A stretch of 23,627 bases of DNA from Clostridia bacterium (GTDB lineage Bacteria > Bacillota > Clostridia > Christensenellales > Borkfalkiaceae): the NCBI GenBank assembly GCA_900770685.1, contig CAAGLC010000075.1, positions 1 to 23,627 of the forward strand, read 5' to 3'. Below the pieces are notes generated by a model. The model saw only the letters and a list, made by a program, of their open reading frames with translations, was not told the DNA's origin and did no database searches. A program made the position numbers and the translations under genes. Shown in pieces: positions 7,189 to 15,166 of the stretch (positions within the stretch are counted from its first letter, which is position 1; the number at the start of each line of letters is the position of its first letter).

Positions 7189-7404
7189 ATGAGTGAGAAA
7201 AAACAAATACCTTTACGTGTTTCGGAAAAACTTTATAACGCGATTGCCGATTGGGCAGAGGACGATTTTCGATCTATTAACGGGCAGATTGAATACCTTT
7301 TAACCGAGTGCGTAAAGCAGAGGAAAAAGAACGGAAAATACGTTGGCGAAGATATAGATAAACCTTTACAAATAGACCTTGACTATGATAAAAAGGAGCG
7401 ATAA
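7189..7404 (+). CDS. Small ribbon-helix-helix (Arc-like) protein
   Basis: A 71-residue protein with a ribbon-helix-helix arrangement: a short beta strand (KQIPLRVS, residues 4-11), helix A (about 12-25) and helix B (about 29-45, with SINGQIEYLLTECV). This resembles Arc/MetJ-type DNA-binding proteins and antitoxin N-termini. The tail (46-71) is charged. It begins one base after the SPFH stop and has no ribosome binding site of its own beyond the 3' end of that gene, so it is probably translationally coupled. SPFH genes followed by an Arc-like gene are a recurring bacterial pair. Autoregulation through the tandem TGATATCA sites is my inference. Confidence 0.75.
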   Translation: MSEKKQIPLRVSEKLYNAIADWAEDDFRSINGQIEYLLTECVKQRKKNGKYVGEDIDKPLQIDLDYDKKER

Positions 7405-7406
7405 AA

Positions 7407-7703
7407 ATGGATAGAAAAATAATTTTAATAATTTACGCGTGTTATTTATTAGTATTATCATCAATAACGTTTTTAACGTACGCAATCGATAAAAACAAGG
7501 CTAAAAGGGGTGGCTGGAGAGTTAAAGAAAAAGTTCTGCTTTTAATGTCAATTTTGGGTGGTGCGTTCGGTGGAATTTTGGCAATGAAAAAATTTCGTCA
7601 TAAGACTAAAGGCGAGCATTGGTACTTTACGGCTATCAACGTGATTGGAATAATAATTCACGTTGCGTTATTAATATGCATAGCGTTTGTTTTTGAAATT
7701 TAA
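7407..7703 (+). CDS. DUF1294 membrane protein
   Basis: A 98-residue protein with about three to four hydrophobic segments (residues 4-24, 44-60 and 77-97). The DUF1294 signature is clear: YAIDKNKAKRGGWRVKEKVLL, then GGAFGG and KKFRHKTKGEHWY. The family's function is unknown. It starts at 7407, two bases after the previous stop, with AAAGGAG just upstream, so it is the third gene of the SPFH operon. A strong terminator follows. Confidence 0.88.
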   Translation: MDRKIILIIYACYLLVLSSITFLTYAIDKNKAKRGGWRVKEKVLLLMSILGGAFGGILAMKKFRHKTKGEHWYFTAINVIGIIIHVALLICIAFVFEI

Positions 7704-7732
7704 TAAGCGTAATAAAAGGGTAAAAAGAGCGA

Positions 7733-7762
7733 AAAAACGACGGCAATTTTGCCGTCGTTTTT
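7733..7762 (+). terminator. Terminator of the SPFH operon
   Basis: AACGACGGC (7736-7744), loop AATTTT, GCCGTCGTT (7751-7759), preceded by A-rich and followed by T-rich DNA. It separates this operon from the Hdr cluster. Confidence 0.9.
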
Positions 7763-7809
7763 CTATTTTAAACGTCTATAATTTACCAGTTAGTATAAGC
7801 GATTATAGT

Positions 7810-7848
7810 GTTAAAACAGTTGCTATTTAACGCTTTTTGTAGTATAAT
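7810..7848 (+). promoter_or_regulatory. Promoter of the hdr-flx-frd operon with inverted repeat
   Basis: TTGCTA (7820-7825), a 17-bp spacer and TATAAT (7843-7848). GTTAAA (7810-7815) and TTTAAC (7826-7831) form an inverted repeat centred on the -35 box, which is a possible repressor site. The regulator is unknown. Confidence 0.65.
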
Positions 7849-7871
7849 TATTGAGGATCAATATAAAATAG

Positions 7872-8023
7872 GGGAGTTTTCAAAATTCCATAGCGAAAAA
7901 AGGTGAAAAAGCCTTATTAAACTTATAGTTTAAGCCTTGAAAATTCCCGTCAAAAATAAAGGTTAATTAAGAAAAACAATAAACGCTTTTTTGGTTGAAG
8001 TAAGAGAGCAATAAAGCGATAGC
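7872..8023 (+). ncRNA. Folded 5' leader of the hdr operon, candidate regulatory RNA
   Basis: A 12-bp closing stem (7872-7883 with 7937-7948, one G-U pair) encloses two hairpins: AAGG/CCTT (7900-7903/7912-7915) and TTAAACT-TAT-AGTTTAA (7917-7933). This makes a three-way-junction shape. A further CGCTTT/AAAGCG stem (7984-7989/8013-8018) ends five bases before the GGAGG ribosome binding site at 8024-8028. The leader is about 180 nt long and carries no ORF. It matches no riboswitch class I recognise. Confidence 0.45.
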
Positions 8024-8034
8024 GGAGGACTACT

Positions 8035-8829
8035 ATGAAGGTGTGCTATTTTCCGGGATGCACGTTAAAAAACAAAGCCAAAGACCTTGACGAATACGCA
8101 GTTAAGAGCGCAAAAGTTTTGGGTGTTACGCTTGAAGAAATTGACGAGTGGCAATGCTGTGGTGGTGTTTACACCACTTCTAGCGACGAAGTTGCAACCA
8201 AACTTTCGTCCGTTAGGGCTCTAAAAGAAGCGGTAAAAAACAATCAACCCCTTTTAACCGTTTGCTCGGCTTGTCATAACGTTATTAAGCAAACCAACTA
8301 CGCTATGAAAAACGACGTTGAGTTTGCAAATAAAGTTAACAGGTATATTGACGACGGGCAAGAATATCACGGCGAAGCGGAGGTTTTGCATTATCTTGAA
8401 ATGCTTCGCGATAAGGTTGGTTTTGACAACTTAAAGCAAAAAGTAGTTAATTCGTTAAAGGGCAAAAAAATCGCACCGTATTACGGATGCTTGCTTTTAA
8501 GACCAAGTAGTGTTTTAGCAATGGACGATCCGGAAAACCCTAAGATAATGGAAAATTTCATTTCCGCTCTCGGTGGTGTGCCGGTAATCTACGCAAGAAG
8601 AAACGAGTGTTGCGGTGGATACATAACCTTAGAAAGTCCAGAACTTAGCAAAAAGAAGAGTAACGACGTTGTGAATAATGCAAAATCTCAAGGAGCAGAA
8701 ATGATAATCACGGCGTGCCCGTTATGTAAATACAACTTAGAGAAAAACGGAGCGGATATTCCCGTGGTGTATATAACGGAAATTCTCGCCGAGTGTTTAG
8801 GAATTAAAGAGGTCGTTTATGGAAAATAA
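8035..8829 (+). CDS. hdrB: Heterodisulfide reductase subunit B-like (HdrB)
   Basis: A 264-residue cytosolic protein with two complete CCG domains, the site of disulfide chemistry on noncubane [4Fe-4S] clusters in HdrB. The first set is C9, C41-C42, C77 and C80, and the second is C152, C192-C193, C228 and C231. The opening CYFPGCT and the two CCGG motifs are diagnostic. All ten cysteines are present, so both clusters should form. The start has GGAGG at 8024-8028. It is the first gene of the operon and overlaps hdrC by 11 bp. The natural disulfide acceptor in this kind of bacterium is unknown. Delivery of electrons to FrdB instead is possible. Confidence 0.92.
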   Translation: MKVCYFPGCTLKNKAKDLDEYAVKSAKVLGVTLEEIDEWQCCGGVYTTSSDEVATKLSSVRALKEAVKNNQPLLTVCSACHNVIKQTNYAMKNDVEFANKVNRYIDDGQEYHGEAEVLHYLEMLRDKVGFDNLKQKVVNSLKGKKIAPYYGCLLLRPSSVLAMDDPENPKIMENFISALGGVPVIYARRNECCGGYITLESPELSKKKSNDVVNNAKSQGAEMIITACPLCKYNLEKNGADIPVVYITEILAECLGIKEVVYGK

Positions 8830-9205
8830 GCACTTAACTGAAGAGATAATACTCCGTAGTGGAGTTAATCCGAAAAAATGTATGAAATGCGGAAAATGTT
8901 CGGCAACTTGCCCTGCTTACGACGAGATGGAATATCACCCGCATCAGTTCGTTAGTATGGTGGAAAACGGGGATATAGAGCCGTTAATCAAATCGCCATC
9001 CATTTATAAGTGTTTGTCGTGCTTTGCTTGTGTGGAGAGATGCCCAAGGGGAGTTGAGCCGGCAAAACTAATAGAAGCAGTTCGCCTATCGGTTATAAGA
9101 GAACAAAACGCAAACCATCTTAAAGCAGACGATTTGCCTTGTCTTCTTACCGAAGATATGCCCCAGCAGGCAATAGTGAGCGCTTTTAGAAAATACGCAA
9201 AATAG
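8819..9205 (+). CDS. hdrC: Heterodisulfide reductase subunit C-like (HdrC)
   Basis: A 128-residue small ferredoxin-like protein that wires HdrA to HdrB. It has two [4Fe-4S] motifs of the form CxxCxxCxxxCP: C21-C24-C27-C31 and C65-C68-C71-C75. Length and spacing are typical of HdrC. It overlaps the hdrB stop by 11 bp, which implies translational coupling, and hdrA follows 13 bp later. Confidence 0.92.
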   Translation: MENKHLTEEIILRSGVNPKKCMKCGKCSATCPAYDEMEYHPHQFVSMVENGDIEPLIKSPSIYKCLSCFACVERCPRGVEPAKLIEAVRLSVIREQNANHLKADDLPCLLTEDMPQQAIVSAFRKYAK

Positions 9206-9218
9206 AGAGGATTTACTA

Positions 9219-11213
9219 ATGCAAAGAATTGGCGTTTTCGTATGTTGGTGTGGAAGTAATATTGCTGGAACGGTTGACGTTCAGGCTGTGTCTGAGGCGT
9301 TAAAGAACGAGCCTGGCGTAGTTCACTCTGCCAACTATCAATATATGTGTTCGCAAGCCGGACAAGATTTAATCAAACAAGCGATAAAAGAGCACCGTTT
9401 AACCGGAATCGTAGTTTGTTCGTGTTCACCGAGAATGCACGAGGCTACTTTTAGAAAGACTGCTTCTTCTGCGGGATTAAATCCGTATATGGTGGAAATT
9501 GCAAATATAAGAGAGCAATGTTCTTGGGTACATAAAGATATGCCGACCGGAACGGAAAAGGCTATAATTTTAGGCAAGGCGGCGATAGCGAAGGTTAACT
9601 TAAACGCGCCTTTAACACCGGGTGAAACGCCGGTTACTAAAAGAGCGCTAGTTATCGGAGGTGGTATTGCCGGAATTCAAACGGCTTTAGATATAGCCGA
9701 AGCGGGATTTCCGGTTGATATCGTTGAGAAAAAACCGACTATCGGTGGAAAAATGGCTCAACTCGATAAAACTTTCCCAACGTTAGATTGCGCGGCGTGT
9801 ATTTTAACGCCTAAAATGGTTGACGTTGCTCAAAACGATAAAATCAGAATTTTTTCGTATAGCGAAGTATCGGAAATAAAAGGCTTCGTTGGTAATTTTG
9901 ACGTTACGATAAAGAAGAACGCTCGTTACGTTATTGAAGATAAGTGTACCGGTTGTGGGGCGTGCGTAGAAAAATGCCCAATGAAGAAAGTTCCCAACGA
10001 GTTCAATCTCGGTATGGATAATAGAAGCGCGATATATATTCCGTTTGCGCAAGCCGTTCCAAAGGTTGCTACTATCGACCCCAATTCTTGTAATATGTTA
10101 AAGAACGGCAAGTGTGGACTTTGCGCTAGAATTTGTGCTGCAGGCGCAATCGATTACACTCAAAAAGACGAGTATATTAGTGAAAAATACGGCGCAATCG
10201 TCGTTGCAACCGGTTACGAACCCATAAGTATGGATAAGTTTGACGAGTTTGCGTATAGCCAGTCTAAAGACGTAATAACTTCTTTAGAGTTTGAAAGATT
10301 AACTAACGCCGCAGGTCCTACGCAAGGTAAACTTTTAAGACCGTCTGATAAAAAGCATCCGCATACTATCGTGTTCGTACAATGCGTTGGTTCAAGATGC
10401 TCTGCTTGTGCGGAAAAGGGAAAAGAGTACTGCTCTAAGATTTGTTGTATGTACACGGCTAAACACGCAATGTTAACTAGGGATAAATATCCTGACACCG
10501 AGGTTTACGTGTTCTATATCGACGTTAGAACTCCCGGTAAGAATTTCGACGAGTTTTATCGTAGAGCCGTTGAAGAATACGGTGTTAAGTATATTAAGGG
10601 TATGGTTGGAAAGGTCGTTCCCGAGGGCGATAAGTTAAAGGTTCAAGCAAGCGATTTATTGTCTAACAAGCAACTCCATATAGATGCCGATTTGGTCGTT
10701 TTGGCGGCTGCAATCGAGCCCGATAAATCTGCAAGATCGCTCGCTACTATGCTTACTGCAAGCATGGATACTAACGACTTCTTTACCGAAGCCCACCCCA
10801 AACTTAAGCCGGTGGAAAGCCCAACGGCAGGCGTATTCTTATCAGGCGTATGTCAAGGACCTAAGGATATTCCCGAAACGGTTTCTCAAGCGAGCGCGGC
10901 GGCGGTTAAGGTCGTTGGTTTGCTTGCTAAAGACAAGTTGGTTGGAAATCCTTGTGTTGCGCACTCAAACGAATTGATGTGTAACGGTTGTTCTTCTTGC
11001 GAAAGAGTTTGTCCCTACGGCGCGATTACTTATTCCGATAAAGAATTCCGTATGCCAAATAGAACGACTAAAATTAGGAGAGTTGCCGTGGTCAACCCTG
11101 CAATTTGTCAAGGTTGTGGAGCGTGTACGGTTGCTTGTCCTTCAGGCGCAATGGACTTAAACGGATTCTCAAGCGCACAAATTATGGCGGAGGTTGACGC
11201 AATATGCAAGTAA
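9219..11213 (+). CDS. hdrA: Heterodisulfide reductase subunit A-like, flavin iron-sulfur (HdrA)
   Basis: A 664-residue flavoprotein, the expected site of electron bifurcation in Hdr complexes. An N-terminal HdrA domain has C9, C11, C44, C67 and C69 (VCSCSPRMHE). The FAD-binding GGGIAG lies at 147-152, followed by EKKPTIGGKMAQLDKTFP, typical of HdrA. A ferredoxin motif starts at C243, a further cysteine cluster (CNMLKNGKCGLCARIC) lies near residue 292, and two C-terminal [4Fe-4S] motifs start at C588 and C630. Length matches standard HdrA, not the fused forms. The start at 9219 has AGAGAGG upstream. The flxD start overlaps its end by 10 bp. Confidence 0.95.
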   Translation: MQRIGVFVCWCGSNIAGTVDVQAVSEALKNEPGVVHSANYQYMCSQAGQDLIKQAIKEHRLTGIVVCSCSPRMHEATFRKTASSAGLNPYMVEIANIREQCSWVHKDMPTGTEKAIILGKAAIAKVNLNAPLTPGETPVTKRALVIGGGIAGIQTALDIAEAGFPVDIVEKKPTIGGKMAQLDKTFPTLDCAACILTPKMVDVAQNDKIRIFSYSEVSEIKGFVGNFDVTIKKNARYVIEDKCTGCGACVEKCPMKKVPNEFNLGMDNRSAIYIPFAQAVPKVATIDPNSCNMLKNGKCGLCARICAAGAIDYTQKDEYISEKYGAIVVATGYEPISMDKFDEFAYSQSKDVITSLEFERLTNAAGPTQGKLLRPSDKKHPHTIVFVQCVGSRCSACAEKGKEYCSKICCMYTAKHAMLTRDKYPDTEVYVFYIDVRTPGKNFDEFYRRAVEEYGVKYIKGMVGKVVPEGDKLKVQASDLLSNKQLHIDADLVVLAAAIEPDKSARSLATMLTASMDTNDFFTEAHPKLKPVESPTAGVFLSGVCQGPKDIPETVSQASAAAVKVVGLLAKDKLVGNPCVAHSNELMCNGCSSCERVCPYGAITYSDKEFRMPNRTTKIRRVAVVNPAICQGCGACTVACPSGAMDLNGFSSAQIMAEVDAICK

Positions 11214-11638
11214 ACGAATTTAAGCCTTTAATAGTTGCTTTTTGTTGCAACTGGTGTTCATACGCAGGCGCAGACCTTGCTGGTAACAATAGATTAAATT
11301 ATCCTGCAGACGTTAAAATAATTAGAGTTCCTTGTTCTTGTAGGGTAAATCCAATGTTTATATTAAAAGCCTTTCAAAAGGGCGCAGACGGAGTTATAAT
11401 ATGCGGTTGTCACCCCGGTGACTGTCACTATACTTCGGGTAACTATTTCACTCGTCGTAGAATGGCAACCTTATTTTCCATGCTCGACTATTTGGGTATA
11501 GAAAAGGAAAGAACGAGAGTTGAGTGGGTGTCTGCGGCTGAAGGCGCGAAATTCGCTTCTACTATGAACGATTTTGCTAAAACGGTTGCTTCTCTTGGCA
11601 AAAACAAGAGATTGGAGGACTTAAGATGCAAAAAATAA
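11204..11638 (+). CDS. flxD: MvhD/FlxD-type [2Fe-2S] electron transfer subunit
   Basis: A 144-residue protein of the MvhD family (methyl-viologen-reducing hydrogenase delta subunit), which binds a [2Fe-2S] cluster and contacts HdrA. Conserved cysteines are C14-C15, C18, C44, C46, C67, C69 and C74, in the family's FCCNWCSY, VPCSCR and CGCHPGDCHY motifs. GGCGGAGG lies before the ATG at 11204. It overlaps hdrA by 10 bp and the next gene by 13 bp. No hydrogenase gene is nearby, so it should link HdrA to the Flx NADH-oxidising branch instead. Confidence 0.92.
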   Translation: MQVNEFKPLIVAFCCNWCSYAGADLAGNNRLNYPADVKIIRVPCSCRVNPMFILKAFQKGADGVIICGCHPGDCHYTSGNYFTRRRMATLFSMLDYLGIEKERTRVEWVSAAEGAKFASTMNDFAKTVASLGKNKRLEDLRCKK

Positions 11639-12621
11639 GCCGTGAACAATTAATTGAAAAAGCAGTTTCGCTTTTAAAAAATCAAACGGTTAGCGCCGTT
11701 TTAGGTTGGAAAAAAGGCGAATTTGATTACGACGTTACTCCCGCTTTGTTTGAAAGCGTGGAAGAACTTGAAAAGGACTTTTTATTCGGTGATTTTTGCG
11801 GTGCGAATCTTTCAAAGTATTTGGTTGCAAAAACGCAAAAAGTTCAAGGCAAGGTTTTAGTTTTTCTAAAACCGTGCGACACGTATAGTTTTAATCAACT
11901 TTTAACCGAGCATAGATTCGATAGGGAAAAAGTTTACGCAGTGGGCGTTCCTTGCGAAGGCATGATTGACGTTTCTAAAATAAAAAAATCGGTTAACGAC
12001 GCTATCGTTTCTATCGAAAGCAAAGGGGAAGAGGTAATCGTTAAAACCTTGTACGGCGAAGAAAAGACCTTAAAGTTTAAAGACCTTCTTTTAGAAAAAT
12101 GCGTTAACTGTAAGAGTAAAAAGCACGTTGCGTACGACGAACTTATTGGTGAAGACGGTGAGGTTATTAATTCAAACCGTTTCGACGAAGTTAGTAAACT
12201 TGAAAGTATGACTGCAGACGAAAGATTTAATTTTTGGCAAGAACAATTGTCGCGTTGTATTCGTTGTAATGCGTGTAGGGACGCTTGTCCTGCTTGTACT
12301 TGCGAGAAATGTGTGTTTGACAATCCCAAATCGGGAGTTGAAAACAAAGCGCCTGCAAACAGTTTTGAAGAAAAAATGTTCCATATAATAAGGGCGTTCC
12401 ACGTTGCCGGTCGTTGTACCGATTGTGGCGAGTGTTCAAGGGTTTGCCCTCAAGATATTCCCTTGCATCTTTTGAATAGAAAATTTATAAAAGACATCAA
12501 CGAGTTTTACGGAGAATATCAGGCGGGGGAACAAGTGGGTTCTAGAGCTCCGCTCGTAGATTACGCTAAAGAAGACGTTGAACCTAGCGACGTTTTTAGT
12601 AGGAGGGATGAAAATGCGTAA
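11626..12621 (+). CDS. Flx-type iron-sulfur protein with FrhB-like N-terminus
   Basis: A 331-residue protein. The first 200 residues resemble the FrhB/FdhB (coenzyme F420 hydrogenase beta subunit) type, with LKPCDTYS and GVPCEGM, and a CVNCKSKK pair near 159-162. Two [4Fe-4S] motifs follow, CIRCNACRDAC (from C211) and CTDCGECSRVC (from C264), with extra cysteines in ACTCEKC between them. The position between flxD and flxA fits one of the FlxB/FlxC Fe-S subunits, but I cannot say which. It probably carries electrons from FlxA towards FlxD/HdrA. It overlaps the next gene by 8 bp. Confidence 0.8.
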   Translation: MQKISREQLIEKAVSLLKNQTVSAVLGWKKGEFDYDVTPALFESVEELEKDFLFGDFCGANLSKYLVAKTQKVQGKVLVFLKPCDTYSFNQLLTEHRFDREKVYAVGVPCEGMIDVSKIKKSVNDAIVSIESKGEEVIVKTLYGEEKTLKFKDLLLEKCVNCKSKKHVAYDELIGEDGEVINSNRFDEVSKLESMTADERFNFWQEQLSRCIRCNACRDACPACTCEKCVFDNPKSGVENKAPANSFEEKMFHIIRAFHVAGRCTDCGECSRVCPQDIPLHLLNRKFIKDINEFYGEYQAGEQVGSRAPLVDYAKEDVEPSDVFSRRDENA

Positions 12622-13642
12622 GTGTTCGCTTGAGTATATGAACGCGATTTTTGGTAAAATCGCCCAAACTTCCGATTTGTATTTGCCCGTTGAAGATAAG
12701 AACGGTATTACCGCCTATAAAAAGTGGGAGGAAGGAACGGTTTGGAGCAACGCTCTAAATACCGTTAAAAGCCCTAAAGACTTTTTCTTTCCACAAGTAG
12801 AAGACTTAATGAAGTTTAAGATGAGTGGTAAAACCATTGGCGTGGAAGATGTTGATAAAAACGATAAAGAGTTCGTGGTTTTCGGCGTTAGGGCGTGTGA
12901 CCAAAAGAGTTTTGACGTTTTGGATAGGGTTTTCTTGAGTCAACCGGCAGACAGTTATTACGCGCATAAGCGTGAAAAGGGAACTATCGTAACCGTTGCC
13001 TGCACAAGACCGAGTGAAACTTGTTTTTGTAAGACCTTTAATATAAATCCCGCCGAACCTTTAGGGGACGTTTCGGCTTGGAAAACGGAAGATGAGATAT
13101 TTTTTGAAAGCAACACTCCTAAGGGTGACGCTTTTATGGAAAAGATATCGGAGTTTACCACTGAGTGTTCGGATGAAAAGGTAAACGAGCAAAAGCGCCA
13201 AATTAACGAAATTATGGATAAATTGCCCTTAAAAGATTTAGATACTCAATCGTTTGGGGCGGGGAAAACGGAAAAATTCTTTAACGCTCCCGAGTGGGAC
13301 GAGTTGTCGGAGTCTTGTTTAGGTTGTGGTACTTGTACTTTCGTTTGTCCGACTTGTCAATGTTACGATATAAAAGATTTCGATACCGGAAACGGAATTA
13401 TAAGATATAGATGCTGGGATTCGTGTATGTATTCGGAATTTACCCGTATGGCGCACGGAAACAACAGATTAACTCAAAAAGAGCGCTTCCGTCAAAGATT
13501 TATGCATAAACTGGTTTATTACCCCGAAAATAACGACGGGTTGTTCAGTTGCGTAGGTTGTGGTAGATGCTTAGCAAAATGTCCTATTTCAATGAACATT
13601 GTTAAGGTTATGAAAAAACTTGGAGAAAAAACAAATGAGTAA
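12614..13642 (+). CDS. Flx-type 4Fe-4S dicluster protein (AsrA/sulfhydrogenase beta-like)
   Basis: A 342-residue protein related to the Fe-S subunits AsrA of sulfite reductase and HydB of sulfhydrogenases. The N-terminal half has the family's FGVRACDQKSF and CTRPSETCFC motifs. The C-terminal half holds two ferredoxin motifs, CLGCGTCTFVCPTC (from C235) and CVGCGRCLAKCP (from C313), with RCWDSCMYSEF between them. The start is 12614 because AGGAGG at 12601-12606 gives a 7-base gap. The ATG at 12608 is too close. It precedes flxA, its usual partner in sulfhydrogenase and Flx clusters, and should take electrons from the flavin subunit. Confidence 0.83.
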   Translation: MRKCSLEYMNAIFGKIAQTSDLYLPVEDKNGITAYKKWEEGTVWSNALNTVKSPKDFFFPQVEDLMKFKMSGKTIGVEDVDKNDKEFVVFGVRACDQKSFDVLDRVFLSQPADSYYAHKREKGTIVTVACTRPSETCFCKTFNINPAEPLGDVSAWKTEDEIFFESNTPKGDAFMEKISEFTTECSDEKVNEQKRQINEIMDKLPLKDLDTQSFGAGKTEKFFNAPEWDELSESCLGCGTCTFVCPTCQCYDIKDFDTGNGIIRYRCWDSCMYSEFTRMAHGNNRLTQKERFRQRFMHKLVYYPENNDGLFSCVGCGRCLAKCPISMNIVKVMKKLGEKTNE

Positions 13643-14468
13643 TGCAAAAGAAACGTTGATTCCTCAAATAGGCGTTATTACCGACGTTCGCCAAGATACG
13701 CCGGATATTAAAACTTTTAGGGTTGTAACCCTAGACGGTAAAAAGGCGTTCGAGCATCAACCGGGACAATGCGCAATGCTTTCTATACCGGGCGTTGGCG
13801 AAGCAATGTTTTCAATAACTTCTTCTCCAACAAACACGGAATTTATGGAATTTTCTATAAAAAAATGCGGTTGCGTAACCGAGTGGCTACATCAAGCCGA
13901 AGTGGGTCAGCAAATAACTATTCGCGGACCATACGGAAAACCTTTCCCCGTGGACGACGTTTTCGTTGGGAAAAACCTTTTATTTATCGCCGGAGGCGTT
14001 GGACTTGCGCCGTTACGCTCGGTTATAAATTACTGTAGGCATTATCGCGACAGATACGGCGATATCGATATCGTGTATGGTTCAAGAAGTAAGGACGACC
14101 TTTTAGATTATCAAGAGATTATCGACGAGTGGTCTAAAGATTCGGGCGTTAAGGTACACTTAACTATCGACAGAGAACAAGAAGGATGGGACGGACACGT
14201 TGGATTTGTTCCTAATTACGTTAAGGAATTAAATTTTGACACGAATAAAACGGCAGTTTTGTGCGGTCCTCCGATAATGATAAAATTCACGCTAGACGGA
14301 TTGTGTTCGTTAGGGTTTGATAAAACGCAAATCTACACGACCTTAGAACTTAGGATGAAGTGTGGCGTTGGTAAATGCGGAAGATGTAACGTCGGCGCAA
14401 AATACGTTTGTAAGGACGGACCGGTTTTCCGTTGCGACGAGTTGGATCAACTTCCCGACGAATATTAA
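13635..14468 (+). CDS. flxA: FAD/NAD(P)-binding oxidoreductase subunit (FlxA-like)
   Basis: A 277-residue NAD(P)H-oxidising subunit of the ferredoxin-reductase fold, close to PyrK, AsrB and sulfhydrogenase gamma. The FAD domain comes first (QPGQCAML, then FSITSS), the NAD(P) domain next (FIAGGVGLAPLRS and VLCGPPIMI), and a C-terminal [2Fe-2S] motif has C243, C248, C251 and C259 or C267. The ATG at 13635 is chosen for GGAGA at 13622-13626. The TTG at 13620 would include the ribosome binding site. It overlaps the upstream gene by 8 bp. It is the likely entry point for NADH electrons into the complex. Confidence 0.9.
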   Translation: MSNAKETLIPQIGVITDVRQDTPDIKTFRVVTLDGKKAFEHQPGQCAMLSIPGVGEAMFSITSSPTNTEFMEFSIKKCGCVTEWLHQAEVGQQITIRGPYGKPFPVDDVFVGKNLLFIAGGVGLAPLRSVINYCRHYRDRYGDIDIVYGSRSKDDLLDYQEIIDEWSKDSGVKVHLTIDREQEGWDGHVGFVPNYVKELNFDTNKTAVLCGPPIMIKFTLDGLCSLGFDKTQIYTTLELRMKCGVGKCGRCNVGAKYVCKDGPVFRCDELDQLPDEY

Positions 14469-14479
14469 GGAGAACGACA

Positions 14480-15154
14480 ATGGAAAAATTAGTAAACGTT
14501 TATCTATTTGGAAAAAAATATCAAGTGCCGGAAAATTTAACTATAATGACGGCAATGGAATATGCCGGCTATCAACTCGTTAGGGGTTGTGGTTGTAGAA
14601 ACGGTTTTTGTGGCGCTTGTGCAACCATTTACCGTATTAAAGGGGATAGAGAGTTAAAGGCTTGTCTTGCTTGTCAAACCAAAGTTGAAGACAATATGTA
14701 TATAGCAACTCTTCCTTTCTTCCCGTTAATAAAACAGGTGTACGACGTCAACAAAGTTCCGGTTAACGAAACTATTATGATGCAATTATATCCTGAAATT
14801 TACGCTTGCGTAGGTTGTAACGCTTGCACCAAGAGTTGTACTCAAGGCTTAAAGGTTATGCAATACATAGCGTACGCGCAAAGAGGAGATTTTGAAAAGT
14901 GTGCTGAAGAATCGTTTGACTGCGTTATGTGTGGAGTATGTTCTTCAAGATGTCCTGCGGGAATTTCTCATCCACAAGTTGCCGAACTCGCTCGCCGTAT
15001 TTACGGAAAATATATAGCGCCGGAAACGCAACATCTTTTAGAAAGGGTTAAGGATATTAATGACGGTAAATTTACAGAACTCATTGAATCGTTAATGAAT
15101 AAACCTATTGAAGAAATGAAAGAACTCTATAACAATAGAGAAATTGAAAAATAG
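14480..15154 (+). CDS. frdB: Fumarate reductase/succinate dehydrogenase-like Fe-S subunit
   Basis: A 224-residue FrdB/SdhB-like protein that feeds electrons to the flavoprotein encoded next. A [2Fe-2S] domain uses C39, C44, C47 and C62. The second domain has C110, C113, C116 and C120, then C148, C151, C154 and C158. Both are complete CxxCxxCxxxC motifs. Standard FrdB/SdhB has a C-x5-C motif in the second place and a [3Fe-4S] centre, so this one probably carries two [4Fe-4S] clusters. No CCG domain is present. AAGGAG at 14467-14472 sets the start at 14480. No membrane-anchor gene follows, so the pair should be soluble. Confidence 0.85.
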   Translation: MEKLVNVYLFGKKYQVPENLTIMTAMEYAGYQLVRGCGCRNGFCGACATIYRIKGDRELKACLACQTKVEDNMYIATLPFFPLIKQVYDVNKVPVNETIMMQLYPEIYACVGCNACTKSCTQGLKVMQYIAYAQRGDFEKCAEESFDCVMCGVCSSRCPAGISHPQVAELARRIYGKYIAPETQHLLERVKDINDGKFTELIESLMNKPIEEMKELYNNREIEK

Positions 15155-15166
15155 TGGGGTGTAAAA

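Noticed and set aside
7810..7831. Rex binding site
   Set aside because: The half-sites lack the full TTGTTAA/TTAACAA form and the 10-bp spacer does not fit, so only an unassigned inverted repeat is reported.
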